Source: Lingula anatina
Taxonomy: Eukaryota > Brachiopoda > Lingulata > Lingulida > Lingulidae
Assembly (NCBI RefSeq): GCF_001039355.2
Contig: NW_019775485.1
Coordinates: 303,408-367,407 of the forward strand
Direction: 5' to 3'
Length of the DNA stretch: 64,000 bases
Positions 13,019 through 24,184 of this stretch are shown piece by piece (the first letter of the stretch is position 1; each line of letters begins with the position of its first letter). Under the pieces are notes generated by a model. It was not told the origin of the DNA, ran no database searches, and saw nothing but the letters and a program-made list of their open reading frames with translations. The translations under genes and the position numbers were made by a program.

Positions 13019-13245
13019 GTTATTGTTGTTGTTGTTGTTGTTGTAAAGGGTTTACTGTGTAGAAAGGCAGTATTGATAATACTTCATCGATGCTGCTCTT
13101 CGTATCATTAGTCCAACTAAACCTGTTAACCGGATATAGTGACACTGTTACTTATAAGTAGTATTTTGATGTCTCTGGTGGTTTATACGTATCCTGGTCT
13201 ACGTAACAGTGAGATGGTTTAATGCACTTTTGCTACCGGTAAAAG
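10127..13245. other. Intergenic stretch without a supported gene
   Basis: Contains a (CA)n run at about 10951-10980, a G-rich imperfect repeat at about 11211-11248 and a (TTA)n/(TTG)n run at about 12986-13043. No convincing exon was found. The last few hundred bases must include the promoter of the gene starting at 13246, but I see no clear TATA box. Confidence 0.5.
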
Positions 13246-16200
13246 ATGAATTCGTTCGTGACTTTGTTGGTAAGTTTTTCTCTCTGCTTCTCTTTTGTCT
13301 CTCTTTCTCTCTCACTGCTAACGCGCTACTGATCCGTGGAAGCATATATATACCGGTAGATACATAATTTAAAGTTGTCAGTAGTTGTTTATTGTCCGTG
13401 ACATTTGTACAAGTTCAAAATACAAGCTCAAAATAGCGTGCTATAATCATGCAGTATACATCAAAGCAGAAAAACGCAAAATTACATACTTATAGAGTGT
13501 GAAGGAAGATAACTCCTAAACACGTTTTTTCATGGAGAATTTTCTTTTAAGACAATTTTATCACTTATCTTTTCAACGATGGCACTGCGATATCTGATTA
13601 GTTATATATCATAAACGTGTCTACAACGCTATCTTGTAACTTCTCTCCCTCAGTAGGACAACCACGTAGGCATAAATAAATACAAAGACATAAAATCAAA
13701 AATTGTTTCATTACATAATATATAAACCATATATTTCAGTTTTTTGTCTCGTGTGTGAGCACCAGCGCAATCCCCTCTGTGGTCTTAAGGCCAGAGGTCA
13801 AGTTGATAAACACCAGCTGGACGGTCTACGCTTGCCCGTCAGATGGCGCTGCCGACGACCAGACGACAGCTTTCGTCCTGCCCGATGGAAACGGTTACGT
13901 ACGTCCCAATGATGTCGTGATCAGCAAACAGGCAGGAGGGATGATGCACAAGATTTCTCACTCTGCATCACTTGGTGAGTCCAGACAAGGAAGTAGATAT
14001 AGGACGACCATGGTCCAGAAAACATGATTTATTGCTATAGTGTATATCCTATTTTTTTTTTTTTTTTGAAAGTTTGCCATCTCTTTTTCTAACGTTAAGA
14101 TCTACCATCCACTGCCTTCTAATCAAAAAGAGGAATAAAGATTTTCAAAAGAAATAAGTGGGCAGGTGTAGGGTTTTCTAAGGAGGGGGCAATGCCCAAT
14201 GCTGTGCAGAAAATAAAGTGAATAGGAAATTTTCTATACTCTTTATTGTCTTTCACACAAAATTTTAGGTCAATAACACGCTTTAGCTTTCAATAATTAT
14301 GAAGAGAGTTTCGAGTCATGGTGAATTTCATCAGTATCTTATATGAAAACTATGAACCTATACTGGTTTTCAGCTGTTTGCGAGTTACATATACCGCCTA
14401 TTCATCTGGTTGCAGCTAAATTACACACTGTGAATTTGACATGTCTTAGCTCCAGGTCAATTTTGAAATATAAATGTTTTAAAGACATCCTATGAATAAT
14501 AAGGTGTTTCAGAGTTTTGGCCACCCAGGTCGGCTCACGTACTCGGGATTCACGTAACAGACATAAAGGACGCTCAAAAGTTTTAACAGCAACACTTTTT
14601 AAATTTTTTCAATGTAATCACATATCAAGCTTATGACTAGTGGGAAATTAGTAGTCGTGCACGTCCTTTGTTATTCAGTTTTGCCACCAGGCCGTGACAT
14701 GTTTATACCATTTCCTGTTTGACGGAGTTGGTTATGCACGGGTGTACCGGTGTCACCTGAAGAAACCGTCGTCGTGAATAAACCGTTCTGACGGATTATT
14801 CACGCGGGGGTAGCAGTCTGTTGACTTACAGTACGTAGCTGCACATACATTTCCAACATTTCCCCGTAGAGAAAGTTGTAGTTTTATCAAACACACAATT
14901 TCTTTTTAATGAAAATGACTGAACTCTGAATTGAAAGAACATTGTAGGGTGAAAACATTTATACTACGAGTCTTAGATCTACCACGTTTTTCACACAGAG
15001 CAAAACAGTTCAGTCACGATCAAAAGCTCACTTCCAACATTCCCCCGTATACTGTAGTAATAAGATTATCAAATTCATACTCTCTCATGACGAAAACCAC
15101 TGAATTATGAATTGAAAGATCATAGTTCAGTGCAAACATAGCGCCTACTTAGGACGACATCGTCACACCGGAAGTTACTTCTTTCAATCTACCCTCAATG
15201 CGCATGTGCAGAACGGTTTCGTCACGGCACGGGTCTATCACGCTACACCGGTTTGGGCGTGTCATTACGAAGCACTCATTTCGGATGACTCCTTGGGCAC
15301 GTTTTTGAAAGACTTTTCCACGTCGTTAGAGCAACAAAGTAGTTTTTTGACTACACTATTTCGGATATAATTATCTCTGAAGTAGATTTATCACTTGGTT
15401 GTCGTAACACTGTTAATAATGCGAACAAGGATCTGAAACGAATTTTCGAATGACTTATTTTGAAAGTGGTCCTTGTCATCTCGACCAAGACTGTAATTTG
15501 TTGTCACATGAATACACATTTGTGGTCATATACTCACATAAACAAACATGTTTTCAAAGTTCAGGGTTACTTAGACATTGTAATTTATGGGTTGGAGGAA
15601 ACAAACTGGATTATGTGGCATGGGAACGTTCATACCTGGCTCAGAGAGACCGAAAATGGTTCGGTCTGAATGGCGCGGAGGACATTGGTGTGAAGACGGT
15701 GTTTTTCCTTAACTCAATACAAAATGACACAAACTTTGAATGATTTGGAACACTGGGATTGTTAACGTAGCCACAGTTCAGGTGCAACACGGGAGTTCAG
15801 TCATAATTGCAAGGATCGATGACACCATTTTAACTGACTCGAAATCGGTTTGCTGTGACCTAGTGTGAACAAAACTAATATCCCTGATATTGTTTTACCT
15901 AGATGGATTAAGATATTCGTACAAACGCTGTAAACGCCGATGACAATTTTTAAAATAAGATTTGACACAGTTGACATGCGAAATATTTTAATATTATAAT
16001 ATTATAAAATATTTTAAAACTGCTCTTAGTTTATCAACGTTAATATCCTGGGACTTTGCAGTTGAGAAAAGAGATCGAGTGAGTTCCATAATAAAGCTCA
16101 ATAGGGTGTTATACGAAAGAATACTAAAGTGCTTTATGATACGTGAGAATGCAGGTACCAGGGTACATATTACATGAACGCATTCGCATTAGGGAAGGTT

Positions 16201-16246
16201 ATGGGGACTATTGTACGCTTCAGTGACCAACTACTAATTGAATTAA

Positions 16247-16296
<50 letters not shown>

Positions 16297-17669
16297 ATTT
16301 TGTTGCTTGTTTCATTACGTAATTCTTGTATGGTGTTATGATTTCAGGGACATACGGCGTATTTTTGGGAAAGATCGCGGAACTAGATGACGTGTTTGAA
16401 CAAGTTAATATCTCTGAACCGTCCCAAGAAACAGAGGAGATCGAAAGACCAGAGTCCCAAGAGATCGTTCCTGATTCGAACTTGATCAAAACTCTTACCT
16501 CACGGAATGGTTTGGTCTCTGGTAACACCACGGTTGTTAAATTGAGAGGTATGGTTGACGTTGTTAATGTTTGTTGTTATTATATTATGTGAAAAAGCAG
16601 ATAAACCTCCAACTTACTGCTACGCGTGTAACTGTTTTTTCATACAAGTGGGCACAAACGTTTTTGGTTGCTTACATGTTGTTATCAAAATTAGACATTC
16701 TTCATCTGAATGTGCGTTTGTACCTATTTTAAATCTTTCTATTATTAGGTAGAAGTAAAGTTTGGAAATGCGCAGGGCATGTTTACCAGGGCGAAAACGA
16801 GACATCGCACGTGACTTTTTACTTGGTGATTCCGCGAAGAGAGAGTGACCACATCAATGTAGATGACGTATTGGTGGGCAGTTCTAGCGGCGGTTTTCTG
16901 GAAAAAGTGACAGAAATTGTGACCATCCCTTCCCCGTGGAGAACGAAGTTCGTCCACACCGAATTATTGTTATGTGGAAACCTAGAAGACTCATCAGATG
17001 TATTTCGGTACGAATTTTTATTGCTATGCCTGTGTATACTCTTCGTTCTGGTCGGTATATTTGACGGTATACGGGATAGCCTACATGTATATGTACGTTC
17101 CCACCGAGTTGTCTTGAGCTGTAATTTTATTGACTTTGGCGGCAACCCATGGGCTTATCTATGGAAACAACACCTTTGCCAAGTCCTGTAATTGCCACAA
17201 CATGTGACACCCATATATTTTCCTGGAGTTTATTCCTAAATTTGTTATATTATATGACCATAAATATGCATTTAATTATGCCAAATAATTGTTTGCAGCA
17301 CTGGTAAACCTATTTTGATATAACTTTATTTAGGATTAATGAAATTCGGAGAGGCTTACAATATACCTCTTGCGTTGGTGGAGATGGAATCCCGGGCCTT
17401 CAAATGTTCCAGAGACGGACTCCACGATCAGTTTCAGTTGGTAGCGTTATACCTGGAAGACCCTCACAAGAGTTTGCTGCAAAGGTAGACCTTCACTCTA
17501 GTTGCTGTACCTTATAACTCTGGCATGAGGGGATTTCGTTTTAACTCTGGACAGTAGCCTGTAAAAGGTGTCACATCTGCCATTTGTAATGCTGTTTTAA
17601 TAATTAGTTAAAATTATTTTTAAATACAAAAGCGTTACATTTTTCCTGCAGGTTAGGGAGCATGCCTAG

Positions 17670-17706
<37 letters not shown>

Positions 17707-18143
17707 CGCGGAAGGACTGATAAAACGATTTTTTCGGCAATCTCCACAAAGATTTGTATTTTCAGTCTTTAACTCTTTCATGTTCCCAATTTGGAAAAGC
17801 GTTGTTCAAACCAAAGTCACTGTCTTGTTTGCCTGTTGCCTGTACAGTACGTTTAAACTTATGATTAATATACAATAATATGTATTATTCTGATTTTTTT
17901 TAAAATATGACCTCGCTTTACATACAGATATATTTATTTGGTTTCACTAAGGTACTCCAAAGTTTCCAGAAAGATGGCTACAACTTCTTTGAAGTTTCTC
18001 CTGTGGAATCCATTGAAGGCGGGGAGGTGACTGTGGCGAGCACGGGTATCACGACAGATAGACATGCAAGACAGAAGAGAACGACATTCACAGCGGGAAA
18101 AAGATTCAAGGCAACGTTTCCAGTAACCCTAGGGAAGGTTAAG
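13246..18143 (+). CDS. Secreted protein with three divergent Cys-containing repeats (novel family)
   Basis: Six exons agree in phase: 13246-13269, 13740-13974, 16348-16548, 16749-17007, 17334-17484 and 17928 (or 17952)-18143. The first codes MNSFVTLL and joins FFVSCVSTSA, a classic signal peptide. Three segments then follow one pattern. Each has a V-x-L and an aromatic, then a single Cys (C40, C161, C253), and about 20 residues later a motif of the form h-x-V-x-x-D/S-V-h-h, seen as YVRPNDVVISKQAGGMMHKI, HINVDDVLVGSSSGGFLEKV and SVSVGSVIPGRPSQEFAAKV. The linker between the first two is acidic (about residues 105-130). The pattern suggests tandem beta-rich extracellular domains; I do not recognise the family. 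The last exon is basic (TTDRHARQKRTTF). Exon 6 ends in phase 0. The Thr-rich/EGF exons at 22.9-24.2 kb may be its 3' end, but at least one connecting exon is unseen. Confidence 0.7.
14847..15146. repeat. Imperfect tandem duplication of about 180 bp within an intron
   Basis: Two diverged copies, about 14847-14965 and 15029-15146. Shared words include TTCCAACATT-CCCCGTA, TTATCAAA and TGAATTGAAAGA. It lies in the intron between exons 2 and 3 of the secreted-repeat gene. Nothing coding was seen. Confidence 0.5.
16252..16294. repeat. (CT)n microsatellite just upstream of exon 3
   Basis: About 42 bp of CT repeat end some 53 bp before the acceptor at 16347. It may extend the polypyrimidine tract. 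Confidence 0.9.
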
Positions 18144-18700
18144 GTAAGCACGCATGCGCTTTAAGTTTCACGAAAATTGTTAACAAGTTGATGGAAGTAC
18201 ATATTGCAGCATAGGTAAAATGAGAGTACGATTCCAGTTCAATTTAAAGTAAAATAAATCAAAAACTTTTCTTTTATCGGATAAAGCAGTAGGCGCTCTT
18301 TGTCATTTGATATTAACATTAAGAAAGTACATATTCAACGATAAATTGCACATTTTGCAAGTATTCTATCCTATTCACTTCCTTTCTTGCCGACACATGG
18401 TAATTATTTTAGTTCTTTTATTTAGAGTATCTGGTGTTATCATTATCAACGGTTTTTCGTCCAGGCAAAGATTGCATAGGTGCTGATTTCTCCTTTGTGG
18501 CGCTGATTTTTTATGACGTCCCGTCTAATGTAATACTGAGTGTTACTTTCTTTTAATTTCCAAATGTATTTAGATAACTTTCTACAGCATATTTTTTTCC
18601 CTAAATGACTTAGTGTGATTATTATATCTCAAATTAAATTGCCCACCACAAAGGCCTGTTGAGCACCGGACTGTTGAGCACTCTGTACCACACTTAAGCT

Positions 18701-18702
18701 TG

Positions 18703-18772
<70 letters not shown>
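18701..18772. repeat. (TA)n followed by (GA)n, ending at an assembly join
   Basis: About 40 bp of TA repeat change directly to about 30 bp of GA repeat and end at a single N (18773). This is a low-complexity contig edge. The open frame after the N is cut off here. Confidence 0.9.
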
Positions 18773-18773
18773 N

Positions 18774-21529
18774 TCCTTAGCAGTTTCGAGTGCGATTATG
18801 CTCGTTGTGATCTACTTATGTATCAAGATTCGCATTTTAACGCTAACAGTGATGACCCTTAAAAATGTTAATACAGGTGAAGCGATGCCAACTGTACCAA
18901 CATGGATATTGGGTACAACTACAAAAATTAATTATGAAGTACAAACAACTTGTGATGATCCATATTCCTTCATAACATTTCTAATTGCATGTGTTTGTGT
19001 AATTTTGGCTATAGTTTGGATACGAGATAAAATTATTAAGAAATTATGCATCTTCCACAAGGCACTTCTTATTTTAGAAATTGCCAATGACCAACGATGC
19101 ATTACTATTCCTATTATTCAGCTGAATGGAAGTCCTCATTCCTGGCATTTTCATATGACGCAGATCTCTGATATTTTACAAATTGAAGGTAAAATTAGAT
19201 CAAATTTATTGATTGATTGGCATGATTTGGTGATAACAAACTACGTAACTGGTCAGACAATACAACTACCAGCACGTGTTCCGATTTCGTTTATAAAAGC
19301 AATACAATTAAACAAAATTATTGATCGCGAATTTTACAAATTTTTAGCCATTAAACATGCTGGAATGTTATCCTACATTCGATATTGTCCACCAACGTGC
19401 ACCGGATCGAACTTAGAATCTTAAATATAACTTGATATTTTCAAACCATCAAATTTTAAAAGAACGGCATAGTAAAATTATGGAGCATAGCAATTGCATT
19501 AATGATGTGTGTACGACAGTTTGTATTTAGAAATATTTTTTTATGTTAAATGTGTTTAAAGGTATGGAATGTACCATTAATTAATAAATTCAGATGGACA
19601 TATGACATTGAAATGAGATGAACTGATTTTACATGAAATATAATGAACTCTGTTCCAGAGACAAAATGTTGGAACAAATGAACATTGACTTTTAATGTAT
19701 ATACATATACGTATATCATATTATTAATATTGTCACAATGAATTATTCAGTGAATGAATATGACATAATTTCATATTTGATTGACATTTATGAATGATTT
19801 ATAATGGAAATATTAGTGGAGATTTCCAATTGAATATTAGTGAATATACAGGAAACTGTGGACATTTATTCACAAGAATAGTCACAAACACGGACTATAC
19901 GTTTATTTTGTTGTAAATGATGCAGAATAAACATCATTTTCATTGAATGAACTTTAATTTAATCATTCAAATTATAAAAAAAAAATTTATATACTTGACA
20001 AATGGTTAATGATTTAAATGCCATTAACATATTGTGTAATATATTAAGAATTACTATTAAATAATATACATGTAAGTATATTGTTGTTACCTTAGACTTT
20101 ATACACTTTATAACGATATATAATTAGCAGTACACTAAATTGCATGCAAATTAATGTAGTGGAACTAATTTCTATTTTAGAAAGCAAGATGACATGGAAC
20201 AACAAATATAAAATTTGAAAGGAATTATTGTTTTTGAATATCAACAAATTGTGGATGTACGTAAATGTATTATAAATAGTGGTTATTCACAACCATAAAG
20301 GAAAACACTACAGTATGGATGATAATAACAAACGAAATGCAGATTTTCACCACGGACAATGTGCTGGTCACAATGTTGGTGATGATGGCTGTATATTCGA
20401 AAAGGAGTCATGACCCTATAATCCAACGTAGTGTATTTAAGAAGATATTATAAAAATGTGTCAGAGCCATAATAAGAGAATTACATGTTAAAATTACACA
20501 AATTATTAATAAAGTTGAGCATGTGTATTCTTGGGCCGCACATTGAAGACAATAAAGGAAAACACATTACGCATCCACGCGTATCGCAAAATTTGATTAG
20601 TATTATTTATCCTTTCTAATATATTCATTGTTTCATGTCAACTAAATAACTATATATATCTATATTATACCATATTATTAAGTCTAATGACATTATTTTA
20701 AACTTTTTAAATAGTTTTTTTTAGTTATGCAATGCTTGTGCTTCTACATTCAATAAAATAGAGAGAATGTATATCGTAATAAAAAAAAGGGGGAATTCGA
20801 GGACGAATTTATTTGAAGAGAGGGTGTATATCGTAATGAAAATGATTAAAAGTACAGATACAAAGTTGTGATTGTAATGAATACATTGTACCTTTCATAA
20901 TTGATACAATATACATTTGTTAAGAGGTTAAACAGTGTAAGTAAGAGAGTTAAAGAGTGCATGTGTTGTTCAATAATAACAAAAGAATAAGGGAGTATAG
21001 TTATCATTCCTTCAGGATGATACAATGAAAAATCTGTATTAATAGAAATGGCGACCTAAGGTCAAGTAACATACCATTGCCTAATAAGAGAATGATTATA
21101 TTTTGGGTAATGACGTAATGATGGAAAGTTATGGAAAAAGGGATAATCATAGACATTGTGTAAGAGCTGAGGAATTATTACATTACCAAATAAGGTAATG
21201 TAGGAGAAAGACTTTGTGATACATCATGACATTGGAATGATGATCTATAGGATAAAAGAGAATGCATTGTAACTGGAAAATAAGAATATACGAATAAATC
21301 TTTTAGGCCCCCAAAAGATGTATGTTCTTCATTTATAGTACTGGCGAAATATCGGTACTATACTAGTACACTTATTTTAGGAGAATCAACGGACTGTGAT
21401 GAGACGCCGATGTTCAATATTCAATAGATATCCAGGGAGACCGAGCGCGATCACTACTCTGGTGTTGTCGTTGTAAGCTCACGTCTCTATAACTATCTTA
21501 ACATATCTACTTTCTCTATATGTGAGACA
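18774..21529 (+). mobile_element. 3' part of an LTR retroelement (Gypsy-like) with an env-like last frame and 3' LTR
   Basis: A frame open from the N at 18773 to a stop at 19424 codes at least 208 residues, with one strong membrane segment (about 18 hydrophobic residues, around codons 57-75) followed by a basic stretch. This resembles the env-like last frame of some Gypsy elements. About 1.4 kb later comes a purine tract (20781-20793, A8 then G5, then GAATTCGAGGACGAATT), and then a likely LTR from TGT at 20825 to ACA at 21529. The LTR carries AATAAA at 21293. Gag, protease and polymerase are not in the window. The word TGTATATCGTAAT occurs both before the purine tract and at the LTR start. 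The LTR limits are my reading; no 5' LTR was found. Confidence 0.5.
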
Positions 21530-21600
21530 TTTTGCTGAATAACAGTACCTTGCTGCAACCATTTCGCCTGATTAAAGGATTGGTTTGTTTCATTGGATTA

Positions 21601-22125
21601 TGTTGTTACGGTCCAACACGGCCCGCACATAAAAAAACACACAAACAACAGTGTATCAACTATGAAAATAATATTCTATGTCCATATCTGTTCAACTGCC
21701 TTTATCGAAGCGCCGTTTTCCACTTGAGGCTGAGATTCTGTGCTGCTGCCTTTCATAGTGAGTTAAGTTAGGCTTCAAATAGTCCAGGTCCTAAAATACA
21801 GTTTTTCCACTGTCAAAGTTCAAACTGTTCACACTCACGTGTTGTGTTCTCCAGTGTCTTAAATACAGTTTTCACTGTCAAAGTCCAGACTGTTCACACG
21901 CACATGCTGCGTTCTCCAGCATCTCAAATACAGTTTTTCACTGTCAAGGTCCAGACTGTTCACACGCACGTTTTGCGTTCACCAACATCCCGCACTCCAA
22001 TCAGTCCCGCACTTAATAACGTCACACCTCCCTCCTTAAAGGGAAAAGTTGGAATCTATGACAACTTTTTTTTTAAACAAAACTTAACTACATGATCGAG
22101 AAAGTGCATCTGCAATTACATTGTC
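21601..22125 (-). mobile_element. Second LTR-retroelement fragment: 3' end of pol plus LTR, minus strand
   Basis: Reading the minus strand from the N at 22126, the first codons give DNVIADALSR, the short motif at the end of the RT/RNase H region of Gypsy-type polyproteins, then a stop shortly after. Next comes a purine tract (reverse of 22027-22043) and an LTR that begins TGTGACG and ends GTAACAACA, i.e. plus-strand 21601-22026, about 426 bp. The LTR contains about three diverged copies of a 67-bp unit (about 21790-22000) with the word CTGTTCACACGCAC. The rest of the element is missing at the contig join. Confidence 0.6.
21790..22000. repeat. Tandem repeat of about 67 bp, three copies, inside the LTR
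   Basis: Three diverged units each carry AAATACAGTTTTTCACTGTC, then a GTCCAGACTGTTCACACGCA-like segment and a CGTTCTCCAGCAT-like segment. Such repeats in the U3 region of LTRs often serve as enhancer copies; that role is inferred here. Confidence 0.75.
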
Positions 22126-22289
22126 NCAAAAACATAAACAAACACGCGATCGGCTGGGTAAAGTGGAATTTTATTTTTTATTTCAATATTCCATAAATGT
22201 CAGTGCTATTCATGGATATTATAATACAAATATCTCGAAGGAGGTATGTTCTTTCCAAATTTTTGTTGTTTATGCTCTCATTTACCGAG

Positions 22290-22490
22290 TTTTAGTTGAG
22301 CTTGCCGACTTAAGTCTCCTCCCGAGGAGGCTTGACATCGTCGACTTACAGCTAAGAAAAAAACGACGTAAGCGACCTTTTAGATTCTTTGTGAAACGGG
22401 ACTTAGTGACGTAACGACGTAATTACGTTGGTAACCAAGCCCTAAGTCAGGGAAACCGACTTAAGTTTTTTTGTGAAACGGGGGCCTGTA
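22290..22490. mobile_element. Possible inverted-repeat element fragment
   Basis: GTGAAACGGG occurs twice (about 22391-22400 and 22473-22482), with GACTTAAGT words in both orientations around it. The right edge GTGAAACGGGGGCC resembles the ends of common foldback MITEs in marine invertebrates. Borders are not clear. Confidence 0.3.
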
Positions 22491-22928
22491 CTAATCATAT
22501 GGGACCTGGACTTTCATTTCTAGGTCTACCATTCCTGTCAGATGGGCCTCTGTTTTACGCCCACTCGTCTCATTAATGTTGCCCGCTGACCAGTGGCTAA
22601 GAAAGCTGGTTGAGATAGAACGAACTAATCTGTTCCACATGGTCTCGTGACCGCTTGAGCGAGTTCGATAATATATCCTTGACCAGCAAGTTAAAGAATA
22701 AAGTTATGCAGATAAAATTATGCTCGACTATTCTTTAAGCACTATCTTTTAATATATTTTCGAACTTATTTATTTTATAAACGTAACCCACATTTCAGCG
22801 CCGCTAAATTAATTTTTTGTAGTTTTTTGTCAAGCTGCGGATTAAATGTTATATCTATATTTTGCGTAAATGAAACTTACAGGATATACTTTTTTCATTA
22901 TATAATAAGGGACGGTTTCATTTTTCAG

Positions 22929-24184
22929 AAAATGTTTCGCATCCAATATAATCAAATGTAATGGACCATCAAAGACTACGCCTACCCCACCGACAGAAGA
23001 ACCTACAACTCCTCTGAGACCAACAACCCCGCGCCCATCTTCCACAACAGAACCTTCAACACTACCAACAACGAGTTCCCCATCAACTATGGTAGATTCT
23101 TCCACTCAGTCAACCCCTACAATAACATCCACCCCAACTGTAACAACCCAACCCCCTACTATGACTGAATCCACGCCAGCAATAACAAGTTCCACATCGA
23201 CTATGACAGATTCTTCTATCCAGTCGACCTATTCAATAATATCGCCTTCTTCCTGGGCAACAGAAATTACAAGTATGGCTGAAACACCATCAGCAACAAT
23301 AAGTTCCACGTCGTCTATGACAGATTCTTCCACGCAGTCAACCCCTTCAATAACATCGACCCCAACTGTCACAATAGAACCCACAAGAATTACCAACATC
23401 CCACCAGACGGAACAAATCCCCCACCAGGCCCAGAAACTTCTCCTCCCTCGAAATCCCCTGCAAACACATCAGACGAACCGCAAGACACGACGGATCCCA
23501 CTCCGTACGAGACCCCTTCTTCAAAACACACAACCTCTCCCTGGCTAACAGGCTTCACAGTGAAAACAACTCCACTCACACCAAACACAACGGAAGTCAT
23601 CACTACAACATCAGCACCAAACACCACTTCCTTTTCCACTGAATACCCGGATGAGGACATGTGCGCCTTAATGCCCTGCGAAAACGGAGGCATCTGTGCA
23701 GATGGACAAGGCGAAACCTTTTCTTGTGTTTGTCCACCAAATTTCACTGGGAAATTCTGCCAAAAAAGTAAGTCAGATTTTAGTAATATTTCCATAAAGT
23801 TAAGCGTAAAAGTTGCGTTTATAACCTGACATCTTTATTACATGTATTTATCTACCGGTTTCACAAATTATACCTATTGCCGTGTATATTATCTATTTGC
23901 ATAAATTGCATCATGATTCGAAATGCTTGATATATATCATTTGGCGAAATTGGAGATTTCCTTAAAAGTGTAAATTTTGAAAGGTCAGTTGAAAGCGCAC
24001 CTGCCACACATCTCAATTGGTTCTCAGTGTCACTTCATTTTAAGATTTCATTTCCAATTTATTTTTTTCAGGAGTCAATGGTTGGACATGCACTTGTGAA
24101 GGATGCAATCCTCAGACCTTCGAGTGTACCGGGGATCCACTCTCCCCCGAATGTGACTGTGTCAACTGTGATTGTGACATCTAA
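22929..24184 (+). CDS. Mucin-like Thr/Ser/Pro stalk with EGF domain and Cys-rich tail (3' exons)
   Basis: Two exons, 22929-23767 and 24072-24184, join in phase (1/2) with a GTAAGT donor and TTTTTTTCAG acceptor. The first begins KCFASNIIKC and then runs about 220 residues of Thr, Ser and Pro, expected to carry dense O-glycans. Within it are near repeats of SSTQSTPTITSTPTVT (for example around 23098-23145 and 23326-23370). It ends with an EGF-like domain: CALMPCENGGIC, then CVCPPNFTGKFC (six Cys, consensus GxxC spacing). The last exon is short and Cys-rich (WTCTCEGCNPQTFEC, then CDCVNCDCDI) before TAA at 24182. There is no membrane segment, so the product is secreted or matrix/mucus-bound. The first exon needs a phase-2 partner upstream, which I could not find. 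It may be the 3' end of the gene starting at 13246. Confidence 0.75.

Noticed and set aside
15450-15743. A 97-codon frame between exons 2 and 3 of the secreted-repeat gene
   Set aside because: It overlaps another frame, has no phase-compatible splice sites, and the flanking exons join in phase without it.
17336-17484. An attractive alternative frame in exon 5 of the secreted-repeat gene (LMKFGEAYNIPLAL...)
   Set aside because: It looks protein-like but would need a phase-1 donor before it and leaves a phase-2 end. Neither matches the neighbouring exons without stops. The other frame fits both junctions and carries the third repeat motif.
18209-18213. A 5-nt micro-exon (CATAG before GTAAAA) that would fix the phase between exon 6 and the mucin exon
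   Set aside because: It fits the phase arithmetic, but a 5-nt exon found only by arithmetic has no independent support.
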